The position numbers were made by a program, and so were the translations under genes. From Membranipora membranacea (lineage: Eukaryota > Bryozoa > Gymnolaemata > Cheilostomatida > Membraniporidae): a stretch of 60,000 nucleotides of DNA. Under the pieces are notes generated by a model. The model was not told the origin of the DNA, did not search any database, and was given only the letters and a program-made list of their open reading frames with translations. The stretch's first letter is position 1. Every line of letters begins with the position of its first letter. The DNA is taken from positions 26,104,001 to 26,164,000 of the forward strand of contig OU612072.1 in NCBI GenBank assembly GCA_914767715.1, given 5' to 3'. This document shows positions 1 to 11,662 of this stretch, piece by piece.

Positions 1-594
1 CATAGGAGGTGAAAGTAAAAACCAAATTCAGATTTGATAAATTCAGATATTTTATTGTAGGTAACAGTTAGATAAAAAATAATAGCCATCATGTTGATTT
101 ATACAAAACAAAAAAGCATCAGATAACAGTGTCTCATTTTGTTGTGGTTCTAGAAATATGTCCATAGGAGTTGAAAGTAAAAATCCATTAAAGGTTTGAC
201 AATATAGGACTTTTGTTTTTGCTAACAGATGGATTAACAATCAGCCATCAGGGTAATATAAAACAAACCATAAAGCATCAGGTATCAGTGCAACTGTGAC
301 TTCTAGTTTGATGTTTGTTTATTTAGATATTTCCTGTATCACTCCTAAAAAGGTTGACAAAATTGAAATGTTTACATCAAAATTGAAATTTAAAAATATT
401 GCACTAGTTGAAAAATCTCATGTAGAATTCAAAAAAGCTGTTCTGCCGTTTTACAGTGCGGCATTTGCTGGGTCGGTATTTGTGGATTACTGCTTTACGG
501 GCGGATTTTCTTTGAGTGTTAGTTCTGATTCTATTGTTCAGCGGATGGGTATTATCTGTTGAAATCACTAATGATCAGTCCAGTAAGCACTATT
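1..594. other. Noncoding DNA 3' of TSP1 pseudogene T1
   Basis: I see no supportable gene here. The stretch contains a loose direct repeat: the phrase about a 'cataggag/t-tgaaagtaaaa' start occurs at 1-20 and again at about 162-182, each followed by similar AT-rich sequence and a 'aaaaagcatcag' stretch. Short open frames at 52-240 (-) and 296-562 (+) have no recognisable domain or splice context. The unit 0 duplication continues off the left edge of the window. Confidence 0.5.
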
Positions 595-1702
595 CTAATA
601 TTGTCCGTATGGTGCTGGGTGTTGAAGAGCTTGATAGGTTGATGCTACAGGTTTGGTAAACTGGCTGTGGCTCTAAAAAATAAGACGATAACTTATTATT
701 TACATTGAGCAAGAATCGATAGAGCAACAAAATTGTTGAACTTCTGGTTGTCTCTATATATATGAGCTAGCCCCGTGATGGGCATTTGATAAACCATGGG
801 TTAGATAACTGAAATGTTTTTTTGGCAGTATAGATGCGTAGAAGGATGTACAAGAGAAATATAAATACTTACTTGGTAAATCTCTTGTCTGGTTAGACTG
901 CCCGTAGCATTGAGCTCCTCCACAATAAGGTTCTGGGGAAGCACAGCTTCTGTATCTGCTTTGCTGGTGAGGTTGGTTTTGGATGTTGACCCAGTTTGAC
1001 CATTGTGTGTACCCTCCATTTACTGTAATGCCAATACAACTGTTTGGTGAAATTATAAAATGTTTTATTTTTAAATCAATGATATTCTACAGAAGGTATA
1101 TCAAATAATAATAATCATAATAATTATAATAACACCACTAATAATAATAACATATATTCAGACTTTTGTATTACCTGGGCAGCATTGTAGATTACATTGT
1201 CTCTGAGAAGAGCTTGGTCCGTAACATTGCTTGGTGTTGCTTCCTCCATAGCCTTGAACCTTTCGGGTGGAGCAGGTTCTCTGTCTGTACTGAACTCCTC
1301 CTCCACATGGTTTAGAGCACTGTCCGTAGTATCCCCATGCGCATTACTCATATACTACAATGAGGAATCGAAATTATTGTTCTCTGTTTTCCAAATAGAT
1401 TGGCAAGAGGCAATTCAGTAAACGACCAATATTTATCAGATCCCAATTTGATGTATTTATGATTGTGGAAAAAAAAATTGTGTTCAACCAATCATCAATG
1501 GTTTGATACATACTTGATACTGAATTGACAGGCTTATGTGTGAAATCAACTCACCATTGTTATACTGTTTTGCTGGAGTAGAGTGATATACAGGTGCAGG
1601 AGCTTGGTAGTGAGTTTGAGCAGGTGCTCTGTAGGCAGGCTGTTGGTAACCAGCGCTCACACATACCACTGCGGCAACAGCCAGGATAATCAACTTTGTC
1701 AT
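595..1702 (-). pseudogene. T1: secreted TSP1-repeat protein gene, inactivated
   Basis: This is the minus-strand member of the five-copy TSP1 family. Coding blocks run 1702-1555 (ATG, signal peptide beginning MTKLIILAVAAVVCVSA, then a proline/tyrosine/glutamine-rich linker), 1354-1175 (TSP1 domain with WG-YYGQCSKPCGGGVQYRQRTC and a CNLQCCPG end), 1022-873 (second, degenerate TSP1-like domain beginning GGYTQWSNW) and 672-595 (tail). Donor and acceptor dinucleotides are intact: GTGAGT after 1555, GTAATA after 1175, GTAAGT after 873. Two lesions break it. The codon after the first Tyr-Glu of the TSP1 exon is TAA (1346-1344) where the intact paralogue has Trp. The last exon lacks two bases relative to the T3 copy after its Val-Tyr, shifting the frame. 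The intron between the two TSP exons is only about 150 bp and lacks the SINE found in T3 and T5. T1 is the most diverged copy of the family. Confidence 0.8.
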
Positions 1703-1929
1703 AGCTGTGAAAATATTAAAGATCTCTTGATTTATAGTATTTTCCATACTATTAATTATTGAGAGCGCAAATTTCATCGCCTATCGTTAAATTATTTTCA
1801 TCGTGATAAAAAAACATTTTCTCCCCGATCTAAAAAAAACATCAGGGTAAAAACAGTTGCTATAAAGTATTCTTAATCAAAGAAGTTTCTCTTGTAACTC
1901 AACCATTTTATTGCTCTTCGATCTGTGTG

Positions 1930-1978
1930 TGCCTAACAGAAGATGATCTCTCTGATGTCTGCACTGACTTTTATACCC
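1930..1978 (-). promoter_or_regulatory. TATA promoter and leader of T1
   Basis: Reading the minus strand, GGTATAAAAG lies at 1977-1968. It is followed about 30 bases later by GAGAGATCATC, a motif that also follows the TATA boxes of T2 and T4. The placement upstream of the T1 signal exon and the shared motif support a core promoter. The uORF of T2/T4 is not preserved here: the matching ATG runs on because its TAA position reads TTA. Confidence 0.6.
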
Positions 1979-3633
1979 TAGATTTAGTGAATTTTGAAGA
2001 TAATTAAACAGAGGTATCAATCCAGCTGTCAATCAGGCGATAATTACAGCTTAATGTGGCACATGGAAGTGAATTATCAAGTCACAAATGATATGCAGAA
2101 AGAACTGGTTTGACATCAATTAAATGTCAATTCCTGATGCAAGTTAGAATAATTTGAGATCATATCTAAACCATGTTGATTGGTATTTTTAGAACATGTT
2201 ATTAATGCATTATATGAAGTAAGCTTTGTTTCATATGTTCAATTGACTTTTTTTTATAAAGTATCGGGACACTATGTACCGATGCAAGAATAATGTTGGG
2301 AAATCTGCAATGTCACATCGTCCATAGCTAGCATTAGAAGTGCAATACACCTTTGAAACAAGGTGCTCGATTCAATATGCCGTCGCAATAACTGATTACA
2401 AGATTTTTGCAGAGTTTTATCTTTGGTATTGGATAACGCTTGGGAAAAAACAACCAGAGCTGAAATCGTAGGACTTTTATGTATTTACTATTCCATTAGT
2501 TGAGTGGAAAACTTTATCAAGTTTCAATAAGTAGTTAGTTGTGCTAATCAGTTTGATGGCACCGTGATATTTTGTTGTCGATGTTGAATTTTGTCTCAAT
2601 AAAATCCACATCAATCTCACGACCATAAATGAAACATTATAGTAAGATCGTTGACTAAATATCTTGATTGTTTGATCTGGTGTTGTTACAAGGCGAAAGA
2701 CAAGTGTACAAGTGTGTCACTGACACTGATACCAATGCTGGTGAAAAAAAGTTGGCTAGATGTGTGTCGCAATACCCTGTTAAAAAGGATGGATTTGTTA
2801 CTACGTGTCATTTATTGTATTTGCTTCCTTTCTACCATGGAAGCCATGACACCACATCTTTATTCTCCTTAAATAAGAAGTCATGATATCTGGAGGGAGC
2901 CATCAAAACAAACTGTTAGGGTAGCCTGGTGTACCATTCCTTTATAAGACTTTATTTCAGAGCTTTATGCGCACCGATCGTTGAATTATAACAGTGTATG
3001 TTAGAAACCATTGCGTGGTTTACCATTTTAAACTCAAAAGGTCCCCTAAGAAGAAGATCCAGTGATATGACTAAAATAAAAAAGGGCTGCTAATGGGACT
3101 AGTGACTTAATAAGTAACAGTTCTCATTAACAGTACAGCAATAAAATACAATATAAGCCCTACAAGTACTTGCGTATACATTTTTTAAATCTGTTTAGTA
3201 CTGAATATATATGTTACTTATTTATTCTGGTGAATTATAAGTCCAGGGACTTTTGTCCAGAAAACAAAGATAAAAAGAATTTCTTTTAAGAGAGAAACGC
3301 AAATTAAGTACGTTATTAAAGTGTGTGTGTGAAACAATAGGAACACACCAAGGTAAGAAAATACAAAGAATAAGGTAAATGAGATTATCGCAATTAAAAA
3401 TTTTATTATTTTATGGAGAAAATAAAGAAAAAAATCATTAGAGCAATAAAGCAGTGATACGCAATATTCGAGGTTTGGTCTTATTAAACCTGTATACCAG
3501 ACAGTAGCTAATGATTCATTTAAAAACTTGCGATTTCTCTAAAAATGTGCTATGATTAGGTATAACTTTTGTTTAATCTTTTTTGACATGGGATTTAAAA
3601 TTCAAATTTTTATCTAAAATTACTCCGGAATAT
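1979..3633. other. Intergenic region between T1 and segment C
   Basis: AT-rich DNA with no gene I can support. An open stretch at 2668-2886 (+) encodes a Cys/Lys-rich sequence with CVSQYPVKKDGF, but no signal, family or splice partner is visible. The region is not obviously alignable with the matching intergenic regions of units 1 and 2 (about 21360-23830 and 48690-51230), so unit 0 is older or rearranged here. Confidence 0.4.
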
Positions 3634-5157
3634 TTTGATTTAACTTGTAACACAGTTCTCTGGATTTTATAGCGAGACCAGGTCAATGGGAAAATCGTAA
3701 ATGCTGGTAATTTTAGAAAAAGTGGCATTGGCTGAATACTGTTTACCACTCCTTTCCAATTTAACTATTGTGATCATATACATCTGTGGGATGCAGATGG
3801 CGGTGTTCTATCCAGATTTCAACTTGATCCCTGCTGTACATTGATGTTGTTTACTCTAGTGGAGAAATTGGCTTTGCGTCTGAATATTTCAGAAACCATT
3901 TAGGCGAAATCGTTTTTGTTTCTATCAGCAATTGAAAAACTTTATTTACATTTCATGAAGCCCTGACACCATTTGTAGATATGTTTTGGTTATCATGTGC
4001 GGGAGGAAAATCACAAGGCATTTGTTTTTGTGATCAAACTCATCTACGATCCGGTGCTTGTTAATTGGATCTATCATGACATAGATAAACCACTGTAAAT
4101 CCCGACTAAAGCACCCTTATCAGTAATGTGTGGACAGAGGAATTCAAAACAAATTTAATCCAGTTTCAGTTGTACCATGAAAAAAAGCCATGGAGCTATA
4201 TCTGTCTCAGAGAAGAGAAAATCACAATTATTTTTGAATGATATACATAAATAAAAGAGCCCTCATGTCTATTTCTGTTAATTAGGGGAGAGTTTGTTAC
4301 AGTTCAACAGGAATCATGCTGAGATAATAGAGTAAATATTTGACTTTCTTTTCATGGTGGTTGCGAAATTTAATAATTCATCTCTGTCAATACACACACT
4401 GTCTATTACTTTTATTTGCAGCTACTCAGATTATAAGAATTTAGGGCTGGGTGCTTCACTTACTATTGTTAAGATTTTATAAATAACTTGACAGACCGCT
4501 GGGGAGATTTCTATCACTTTGAAAGCAAGTGGACTTGCACACGAATACTGTGTGTAGTCCAATGGTCAATGCCCATGCGAATTCTTTCTGGATATTTTTT
4601 GAATGAACTGGTGAGGTAATTCCTTGTATGATGTTGTTATTTATAGATTGAGATTTTAGTGGACATCTTATATGACTGGACCTATTGCGTTTTGAAAAAA
4701 CAGTACCGTGCTAGAGCCGAGATCGATTACTCTATCGCCTAAACAAAGCCTTTACAGTGCTCCCCGATGAATGACTTCATCTCAAGATGCTGCTCGAACG
4801 ACTCCCACTCCCTATGCCTGGCTCTGTTTTTTTGCAAGTGGCGGTAATCTTGTTGCATAAAAGACGCTTCTACAAGGGAGTAGGCTGTGTTTTCTTTGCT
4901 CGGTGTTAGCCGTCTTATAAAACTCGTTCAATGAAAATGTGAAAATGGTTTTGCAACTTATTATATTACCATGACTTCCTTATTAGCAGGTACTGCCAGT
5001 TATTGAGCTAAGTTTCCTCTAGAAGTATATATATATATATACACATAGTTTTTTATCCATATTCACTATTCTATTTTCTCCATATTCAGCAAATAAATCT
5101 TAGTTTTATAGAGTCAGACAACGATGTTCTCAAGTTTTGATTCAGATTAGTTTTGTC

Positions 5158-5304
5158 ATGTTAACTCTAGAAAAGATTAATCCAATTGTCTGCATTCCTG
5201 TTGCTCCCTTCCACTGGTAACACCGCAGGCCTTCGGCGTGACCAGCGGATCGGGAGCGACTTGGAATGCAGGCAAATGGACCAAGCTTGGTCTATGTTAA
5301 CTCT
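5158..5304. mobile_element. Small foldback/MITE-like hairpin in segment C, copy 0
   Basis: An imperfect palindrome: GCATTCC...GCTCCC...CCACTGGT...CCGCAGGCC pairs with GGCGTG...ACCAG..GG..GGGAGCG...GGAATGC. The structure is bracketed by a direct 11-base repeat ATGTTAACTCT (5158-5168 and 5294-5304) containing TTAA. This fits a short nonautonomous TTAA-targeting element, but it is present in all three units, so no empty site is available. A structured RNA or simple hairpin is the alternative. Confidence 0.45.
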
Positions 5305-6019
5305 GATGATAGGAGTTGGTGATATGAGGGAATATCATTTGTCATGTAGTTTAGATTTACCATGAGGTAGACTTACCATGACTAGACAAGGGGAAAGGGG
5401 TAAGTTTTTTTGATACCATCACTGGGTAGGAAGACTGTTTGATTCTTTGTTGTCCGATTGAAGATTGGTATCTTAGTTATAATTATGTGAACTCTATCAA
5501 ATGCAATGAAATTTGGTGTCAGGGACGAAGTGTCATGTAAAAAAAGTAGTCATTTTTTATTATATTCTATTATTTAATCAAATTAAAATCCAAGGGCTAA
5601 TCAAACCATTTCATAAAATGTCATTAAAATATCTATTCTTGTGACTTTTATCAATGTCATGATACAATGATCTACGCCATTTGAGCTTCAAATATCTATG
5701 TTAGATGACACTGCCCCATGTTTGCCAAGGTCACCCACTTAAAATGAGGAGTGGTTGAGGATGTAAGGGCTCCCATGTGTGACTATGGGTACTAGAATAG
5801 CTGCACAATGACGATATCCTGTAGAGGTGGTGTTCTATTTTGGTCTTTTTACTGAAATCAGGCCAAGTTTTAACCAAAGACGTAATCAATGATTACTAGT
5901 CAAGCCATTCCATTCAATTCCCTCAATTTCCTGTTTTCATTGATATTATGTTCAATCAAGATGGCATTAGGAGATTTGATTGCTGTGCATCAGCACATGG
6001 CAGGTGGCACGAATGTACG

Positions 6020-6095
6020 TACCTACCTGCCTGCCCGCCCGCCCGCCCGCCTGCCTGCCCGCCCGCCCGCCCGCCTGCCTGCCTACCTACCTATC
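6020..6095 (+). repeat. (CCTG)/(CCCG) tetranucleotide array, copy 0
   Basis: A short array of CCTG and CCCG units grading into CCTA and CTAT at its right end. The same position in the paralogous segments holds 26737-26795, 28826-28897 and 55609-55675, with different unit order. The flanks are conserved ('cacgaatgtacgta' on the left, 'ctagtcaatcctcattata' on the right). Confidence 0.85.
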
Positions 6096-6688
6096 TAGTC
6101 AATCCTCATTATACCCACTTAGAGTCAGGTAAAAGTGAGTGTATATGAGAGTCTCCCTACAAATGTTGTGACAGAAAATATCCTAAACTCATAAAACCCA
6201 AAATTAAAGGATAAAAGAATTGAAACCTTATTACTAATTGTGCATCTGTAAGTTAGAACAGATACCTTTTAACTTACTTATACAATAATGTGATGATTTC
6301 TGTGCGGAGGGCTGGACAGTGATGACTCTAAATATTTTTGTTCCTGCGTTCATACTAATTTTTTTCTACATCCTTAATGTATTTTGAAAATTGATTGGCA
6401 CTTATTTTAAACTTTGGTTTGTCTTTTATTATGAGCTGTCCTGAAAAGGATTTCCGACTGAGGTTCATGAATGATCATGGACTGAGGCTCCTAGGATATT
6501 AAAGTTTATTTAAAACTCACACCACAAACAGGATCGTGCATTTCTTGATTATTTCTCTTATAGCAACTTATTCCTGGATTTATGATTTGCTGCTTCATCA
6601 TTTCCTCCAATAATTATAACCGCAGGCCCTATGGTCTTTTGGACCTGATAAAATAGTATAATTTATCATTCATCAATCCACCTACAGA

Positions 6689-6728
6689 TAGGTAGGTAGT
6701 TAGGTAGGTGGGTAGGTAGGTAGGTAGG
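6689..6728 (+). repeat. (GTAG)n microsatellite
   Basis: About ten GTAG units with single-base variants, between the conserved flanks 'caatccacctacagatag' and 'gaagatagaat'. Length varies widely between modules. Confidence 0.9.
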
Positions 6729-6978
6729 AAGATAGAATTTCGCACAGAATTTCGCTTGTATTTGAATATATCATTGCTTTATATGTATATTATTATCTCA
6801 ATAAAAGGGAATAGGAATGACTTTGACAGGAGACCTTAACCGAGTCATCTGAATATTTCATTATTGACTTAAACATTAATTTGAATAATAAGCAAAAAGA
6901 AACTGTCTGAGCATTCCCTACACTTATTTATTAGTGAACATAATAGATGCTAGTAAAAAGAAAAAAGAGGATCTGGAA

Positions 6979-7119
6979 ATGAGAATATGTCTTTTGCAAA
7001 TTTTAGTGTGTACATGTTTGATGACTCAGTGCTCTAACGGGATCCGCCTCTTTAGTTTTAAAGGAAACCGTTATGTCCTGTTTCCAGCAGTCGGGCATTA
7101 TTGGATCTGGTCGATGTAA
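6979..7119 (+). CDS. Repeated 46-codon open frame in B module
   Basis: Starts at ATG with a hydrophobic, Cys-rich, signal-like N terminus (MRICLLQILVCTCLM) and ends WIWS plus one residue before TAA. Five B modules keep it open (also 8932-9072, 10545-10685, 57481-57621, 59197-59337). In other modules it is cut by stops or deletion. No domain is recognised. A frame on the opposite strand is also open in several copies, so coding status is doubtful. It may be a chance frame in young repeats or a remnant exon. Confidence 0.25.
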   Translation: MRICLLQILVCTCLMTQCSNGIRLFSFKGNRYVLFPAVGHYWIWSM

Positions 7120-7486
7120 TGAAGATCTAAAAATTTCTATCTGTCCAAGAACAAAGATATAACATTGAATGACTTTTACATGACTGTACATTCTGTGTCT
7201 AGAAAAGCTTTTCAATTGAAAAATGATCATTTGTCATCACAGCACCATTAATCATTTTCATACATGTCAATTAAAGATCCTGTAGGAGGTCAAATTAAAA
7301 AAACTGCCTCATCGTTTCCTGTAGACCTTTTAGTGAAGAGCTCTATAAGTATTATTAGAATCACAACTTGGATCTGGGAAAGGAATATGAAGTGTTTAGC
7401 ACATCTAAGAGTACCTGTTCGACACTGGTAATATGACACTGGCACCACCTGTAGCAAAATGTATAGGGTTATTATAAATACTGGAT

Positions 7487-7588
7487 TTACTTGGGAATGA
7501 GACAAAATACCAATATATAATCTTTAGCTTCTGTGTTTGTAACACACACCAGTAAGACAGCGGATACGGATATCAGTAAAAATCTCAT
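7487..7588 (-). pseudogene. Orphan signal exon of peptide gene, chimeric end
   Basis: The ATG at 7588 begins a signal peptide (MRFLLISVSAVLLVCVTNTEA) nearly identical to exon 1 of the two intact peptide genes. The GTGAGT donor is gone. The frame runs into 13 unrelated codons and a stop, and exon 2 is absent. The upstream region, including TATATAGAGC, is kept. It is best read as a recombination product, possibly transcribed. Confidence 0.7.
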
Positions 7589-8287
7589 TGTTGTATATGC
7601 AGATATACTAAAACATGTAAATAATAGAAACATCAGCATAGTGCAATATGATCTAGATGTATCAAACAATCTGCTCTATATACTGGGCATATGTTATCTA
7701 ACAAATATTCATCAATATGGTTCATAATCAACCTATGAAATATCAAGATTGATTTCTAAACCTGTAACACGCCTCATTGTTATTGTTGCAGGAAATCTTT
7801 TAATCTTAATTATTACAAGTACAAATACATGCAATAAAAAAATTTACAATCTGTCAAGTTAGAACAGATAACTTTTAACTTACTTGTACAATAATGTGAT
7901 GATTTCTGTGCGGAGGGCTGGACAGTGATGACTCTCAATGTTTTTGTTCCTGCGTTTGAACTAATTTTTTTCTACATCCTTAATGTATTCTGAAAATTGA
8001 TTGGCACTTATTTTAAACTTTGGTTTGTCTTTTATTATGAGCTGTCCTGAAAAGGATTTCCGACTGAGGTTCATGAATGATCATGGACTGAGGCTCCTAG
8101 GATATTAAGGTTTATTCAAAACTCACATCACAAACAGGATCTCTTGATTATTTCGCTTATAGCAACTTATTCCTGGATTTATGATTTACCGCTACATCAT
8201 TTCCTACAAGAACTATAAATGCAGGCCCTATGGTCTTTCGGACCTGATAAAATAGTATAATTGATCATTCATCAATCCACCTACAGA

Positions 8288-8692
8288 TAGGTAGGTAGGT
8301 AGGTAGGTAGGTAGGTCGGTAGGTCGGTAGGTAGGTAGGTAGGTAGGTAGGTAGGTAGGTAGGTAGGTAGGTAGGTAGGTAGGTAGGAAGGTAGGTGGGT
8401 AGGTGGGTAGGTGGGTAGGTGGGTAGGTGGGTAGGTGGGTAGGTAGGTAGGTAGGTAGGTCGGTAGGTCGGTAGGTAGGTAGGTAGGTAGGTAGGTAGGT
8501 AGGTAGGTAGGTAGGTAGGTAGGTAGGTAGGTAGGTAGGTAGGTAGGTAGGTAGGTAGGTAGGTAGGTAGGTAGGTAGGTAGGTAGGTAGGTAGGTAGGT
8601 AGGTAGGTAGGTAGGTGGGTAGGTGGGTAGGTGGGTAGGTAGGTAGGTAGGTAGGTAGGTAGGTAGGTAGGTAGGTAGGTAGGAAGATAGAA
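8288..8692 (+). repeat. Long (GTAG)n microsatellite, about 405 bp
   Basis: The longest GTAG array of the window, about 100 units, with interspersed GTCG, GTGG and GAAG variants. Variant blocks (GTCG GTAG GTCG pairs at the left and near 8460; GTGG runs near 8400 and 8615) look like internal duplications of array segments. On the minus strand it reads as an endless Tyr-Leu-Pro-Thr frame, an artefact of the repeat. Confidence 0.95.
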
Positions 8693-8931
8693 TGAGCACA
8701 GAATTTCGCTTGTATTTGAATATATCATTACTCTATATATATTATTATCTCGATAAAAAGGGAATAGGAATGACTTTGACAGGAGACCTTAACCAAGTTA
8801 TCTGAATATTTCATTATTGGCTTAGACATTAATTTGAATAATAAGCAAAAAGAAACTGTCTGAGCATTCCCTACACTTATTTATTAGTGAACATCATGTA
8901 TGCTAGTCAAAAGAAAAAAAAGGATCTGGAA

Positions 8932-9072
8932 ATGAGAATATGTCGTTTGCAAATTTTAGTGTGTACATGTTTGATGCCTCAGTGCTGTAACGGGATCCGC
9001 CTCTTTAGTTTTAAAGGAAACTGTTATGTCCTGTTTCCATTAGTTGGGCATTTTTGGATCTGGTCGCTGTAA
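8932..9072 (+). CDS. Repeated 46-codon open frame, copy 2
   Basis: Same open frame as 6979-7119, with a Leu-to-Arg change at codon 5 and a Pro-Leu-Val variant near the end. Coding status is doubtful for the reasons given there. Confidence 0.25.
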   Translation: MRICRLQILVCTCLMPQCCNGIRLFSFKGNCYVLFPLVGHFWIWSL

Positions 9073-9443
9073 TGAAGATCTAAACATTTCTATCTGTCCC
9101 AGAACAAGGATATAACATTGAATGACTTTTACGTGACTGTCCATTCTGTGTCTAGAATAGCTTTTCAATTGAAAAATGATCATTTGTCATCACAGCACCA
9201 TTAATCATTTTTATACATGTCAATTAAGTATCCTGTTCAGGAGGTCAAATTAAAAAAAAACTGCCTTATCGATTCCTGTAGACCTTTTAGTGAAGAGCTC
9301 TATAAGTATTATTAGAATCATAACTTGGATCTGGGAAAGGAATATGACGTGTTTAGCACATCTAAGAGTACCTGTTAGACACTGGTAATATGACACTGGC
9401 ACCACCTGTAGCAAAATGTATAGGGTTATTATAAATACTGGAT

Positions 9444-9545
9444 TTACTTGGGAATGAGACAAAATACCAATATATAATCTCTAGCTTCTGTGTTTGTAAC
9501 ACACACCAGTAAGACAGCGGATACGGATATCAGTAAAAATCTCAT
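9444..9545 (-). pseudogene. Orphan signal exon of peptide gene, chimeric end, copy 2
   Basis: Structure as at 7588-7487: intact signal peptide codons, donor replaced, stop after 13 foreign codons, no exon 2. The TATATAGAGC promoter block is kept. Confidence 0.7.
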
Positions 9546-10246
9546 TGTTGTATATGCAGATATTCTAAAACATGTAAATAATAGAAACATCAGCATAGTG
9601 CAATATGATCTAGATGTATCAAACAATCTGCTCTATATACTGGGCATATGTTATCTAACAAATATTCATCAATATGGTTCATAATCAACCTATGAAATAT
9701 CGAGATTGATTTCTAAACCTGTAACACGCCTCATTGTTATTGTTGCAGGAAATCTTTTAATCTGAATTATTAAAAGTACAAATACATGCAATAAAAAAAA
9801 TTTATAATCTGTCAAGTTAGAACAGATAACTTTTAATTTACTTGTACAATAATGTGATGATTTCTGTGCGGAGGGCTGGACAGTGATGACTCTCAATGTT
9901 TTCGTTCCTGCGTTTGTACTAATTTTTTTCTACATCCTTAATGTATTCTGAAAATTGATTGGCACTTATTTTAAACTTTGGTTTGTCTTTTATTATGAGC
10001 TGTCCTGAAAAGGATTTTCGACTGAGGTTCATGAATGATCATGGACTGAGGCTCCTATGATATTAAAGTTTATTCAAAACTCACATCACAAACAGGATCT
10101 CTTGATTATTTCTCTTATAGCAACTTATTCCTGGATTTATGATTTACCGCTACATCATTTCCTACAAGAACTATAAATGCAGGCCCTATGGTCTTTCGGA
10201 CCTGATAAAATAGTATAATTGATCATTCATCAATCCACCTACAGAT

Positions 10247-10298
10247 AGGTAGGTAGGTAGGTAGGTAGGTAGGTAGGTAGGTAGGTAGGTAGGTAGGA
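10247..10298 (+). repeat. (GTAG)n microsatellite
   Basis: About 13 GTAG units between the standard flanks 'cacctacagatag' and 'gaagatagaatgagcacag'. Confidence 0.9.
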
Positions 10299-10544
10299 AG
10301 ATAGAATGAGCACAGAATTTCGCTTGTATTTGAATATATCATTACTCTATATATATTATTATCTCAATAAAAGGGAATAGGAATGACTTTGACAGGAGAC
10401 CTTAACCGAGTTATCTGAATATTTCATTATTGGCTTAGACATTAATTTGAATAATAAGCAAAAAGAAACTGCCTGAGCATTCCCTACACTTATTTATTAG
10501 TGAACATCATATATGCTAGTCAAAAGAAAAAAAAGGATCTGGAA

Positions 10545-10685
10545 ATGAGAATATGTCTTTTGCAAATTTTAGTGTGTACATGTTTGATGCCTCAGTGCTG
10601 TAACGGGATCCGCCTCTTGAGTTTTAAAGGAAACTGTTATGTCCTGTTTCCAGCAGTTGGGCATTTTTGGATCTGGTCGCTGTAA
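10545..10685 (+). CDS. Repeated 46-codon open frame, copy 3
   Basis: Open like 6979-7119; differs by a Phe-to-Leu change in the middle. Doubtful as a real gene. Confidence 0.25.
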   Translation: MRICLLQILVCTCLMPQCCNGIRLLSFKGNCYVLFPAVGHFWIWSL

Positions 10686-11468
10686 TGAAGATCTAAAAAT
10701 TTCTATCTGTCCCAGAACAAGGATATAATATTGAATGACTTTTATGTGACTGTCCATTCTGTGTCTAGAATAGCTTTTCAATTGAAAAATGATCATTTGT
10801 CATCACAGCACCATTAATCATATTTATACATGTCAATTAAAGATCCTGTTTAGGAGGTCAAATTAAAAAAAAACTGCCTTATCGATTCCTATAGAACTTT
10901 TAGTGAAGAGGTCTATAAGTATTAACAGAATTATAACTTGGATCTGGGAAAGGAATATGAAGTGTTTAGCACATCAAAGAGTACCTGTTAGACACTGGTA
11001 ATATGACACCGGCACCGCCTGTAGCAAAATGTATAGGGTTATTATAAATACTGGTTTTACTTTTGTGATCAAGTTGATGTTATACAATTACAATGATGGA
11101 TACAACCTGAATACCTGACACTGTTGATTTTACTTTACCAGTCAATCTACTATGGCTATGGTACTGATATAGCCTAGGGAATGAGACAAAATACCAATTG
11201 AGCTTAACTATGTCAATTCAACAATCTTACTTTATCATTTCAACACAACAATATTTTCCCTGAAGTGATTACGGAATATCACACCATGTACATGGTAGTT
11301 TTAAAACCCTATCACAAAATGAAACCAGGACTCTGATCTTTCCCTATAAATTACGCAAAGTCAGATATAGTCCTGGTGTCATGGTGTATTGAAACAAATT
11401 GCAGGAAATGATAAAATAGTTAGGAATAAAACAACCGCAAAAAGAATAAATAAGCAATAGTTAGATAG

Positions 11469-11662
11469 TTAGGTAGGTAGGTAGGTAGGTGGGTAGGTAG
11501 GTAGGTAGTTAGTTAGGTAGGTAGGTAGGTAGGTAGGTAGGTAGGTAGGTAGGTAGGTAGGTAGGTAGGTAGGTAGGTAGGTAGGTAGGTAGGTAGGTAG
11601 GTAGGTAGGTTGGTAGGTAGGTAGGTAGGTAGGTAGGTAGGTAGGTAGGTAGGTGGGTAGGA
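11469..11662 (+). repeat. (GTAG)n microsatellite
   Basis: Long GTAG array forming the left end of palindrome P-I; the left flank is 'aagcaatagttagatagttag'. Confidence 0.9.

Larger units (their letters stand above)
3634..6140. repeat. Segment C, copy 0 (segmental duplication)
   Basis: About 2.5 kb nearly identical to 23831-26840 and to 51231-55720 once their private insertions are removed. It starts at 'ttgatttaacttgtaacac' and ends in the CCTG/CCCG array and 'ctagtcaatcctcattatac'. No long coding frame is shared by all copies. This copy is the empty site for the MITE at 25956-26370, for the 1.8 kb insertion at 52066-53838, and for a roughly 85 bp stretch ('ccgtatacc...') present near 25612-25698 and 54918-55010. 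It holds a conserved hairpin at 5158-5304. Confidence 0.8.
6241..7849. repeat. B module, tandem copy 1
   Basis: First of a tandem series that starts at a 'gttagaacagatac/aac' phrase. It holds, in order, the 'gcggagggctggacagtgatgactct' block, a block ending 'gcaggccctatggtctttcggacctg', a (GTAG) array (6689-6728), a 46-codon open frame (6979-7119) and an inverted orphan first exon of the peptide gene (7588-7487). About 1.1 kb of it (6934-8080, running into the next module) is almost identical to 57436-58583, closer than to its tandem neighbour. Confidence 0.75.
7850..9807. repeat. B module, tandem copy 2
   Basis: Same block order as copy 1, from 'ctgtcaagttagaacagataac' to the next occurrence of that phrase. 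It is longer because of a GTAG array of about 400 bp. Confidence 0.75.
9808..11464. repeat. B module, tandem copy 3, with a different right part
   Basis: Follows copies 1 and 2 until about 11055, where it departs into 'cttttgtgatcaagttgatg'. That alternative right part recurs at 59705-60000. From 11348 it matches 30090-30200 ('gcaaagtcagatatagtcctggtgtc'). No orphan signal exon is present in this copy. Confidence 0.7.

Noticed and set aside
2668-2886. Possible Cys-rich exon upstream of segment C
   Set aside because: Two overlapping frames are open, there is no signal peptide or clear partner exon, and no paralogue in the window to compare.
5889-6148. Ala/Arg/Pro-rich frames over the CCTG/CCCG arrays
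   Set aside because: Repeat translation as above; the frames and lengths differ in each of the four copies.
6020-6240. Helitron/Helentron element ending at the microsatellite
   Set aside because: Terminal microsatellites are known in such elements, but I could not find a convincing 3' hairpin plus CTRR-type end or an empty site.
8228-8728. Long Tyr-Leu-Pro-Thr repeat proteins (also near 30151-30417, 58768-58995, 12548-12775)
   Set aside because: They are translations of (GTAG)n or (CTAC)n microsatellites, which are open in every frame because the unit has no stop. The array length varies freely and no conserved flanking coding sequence exists.
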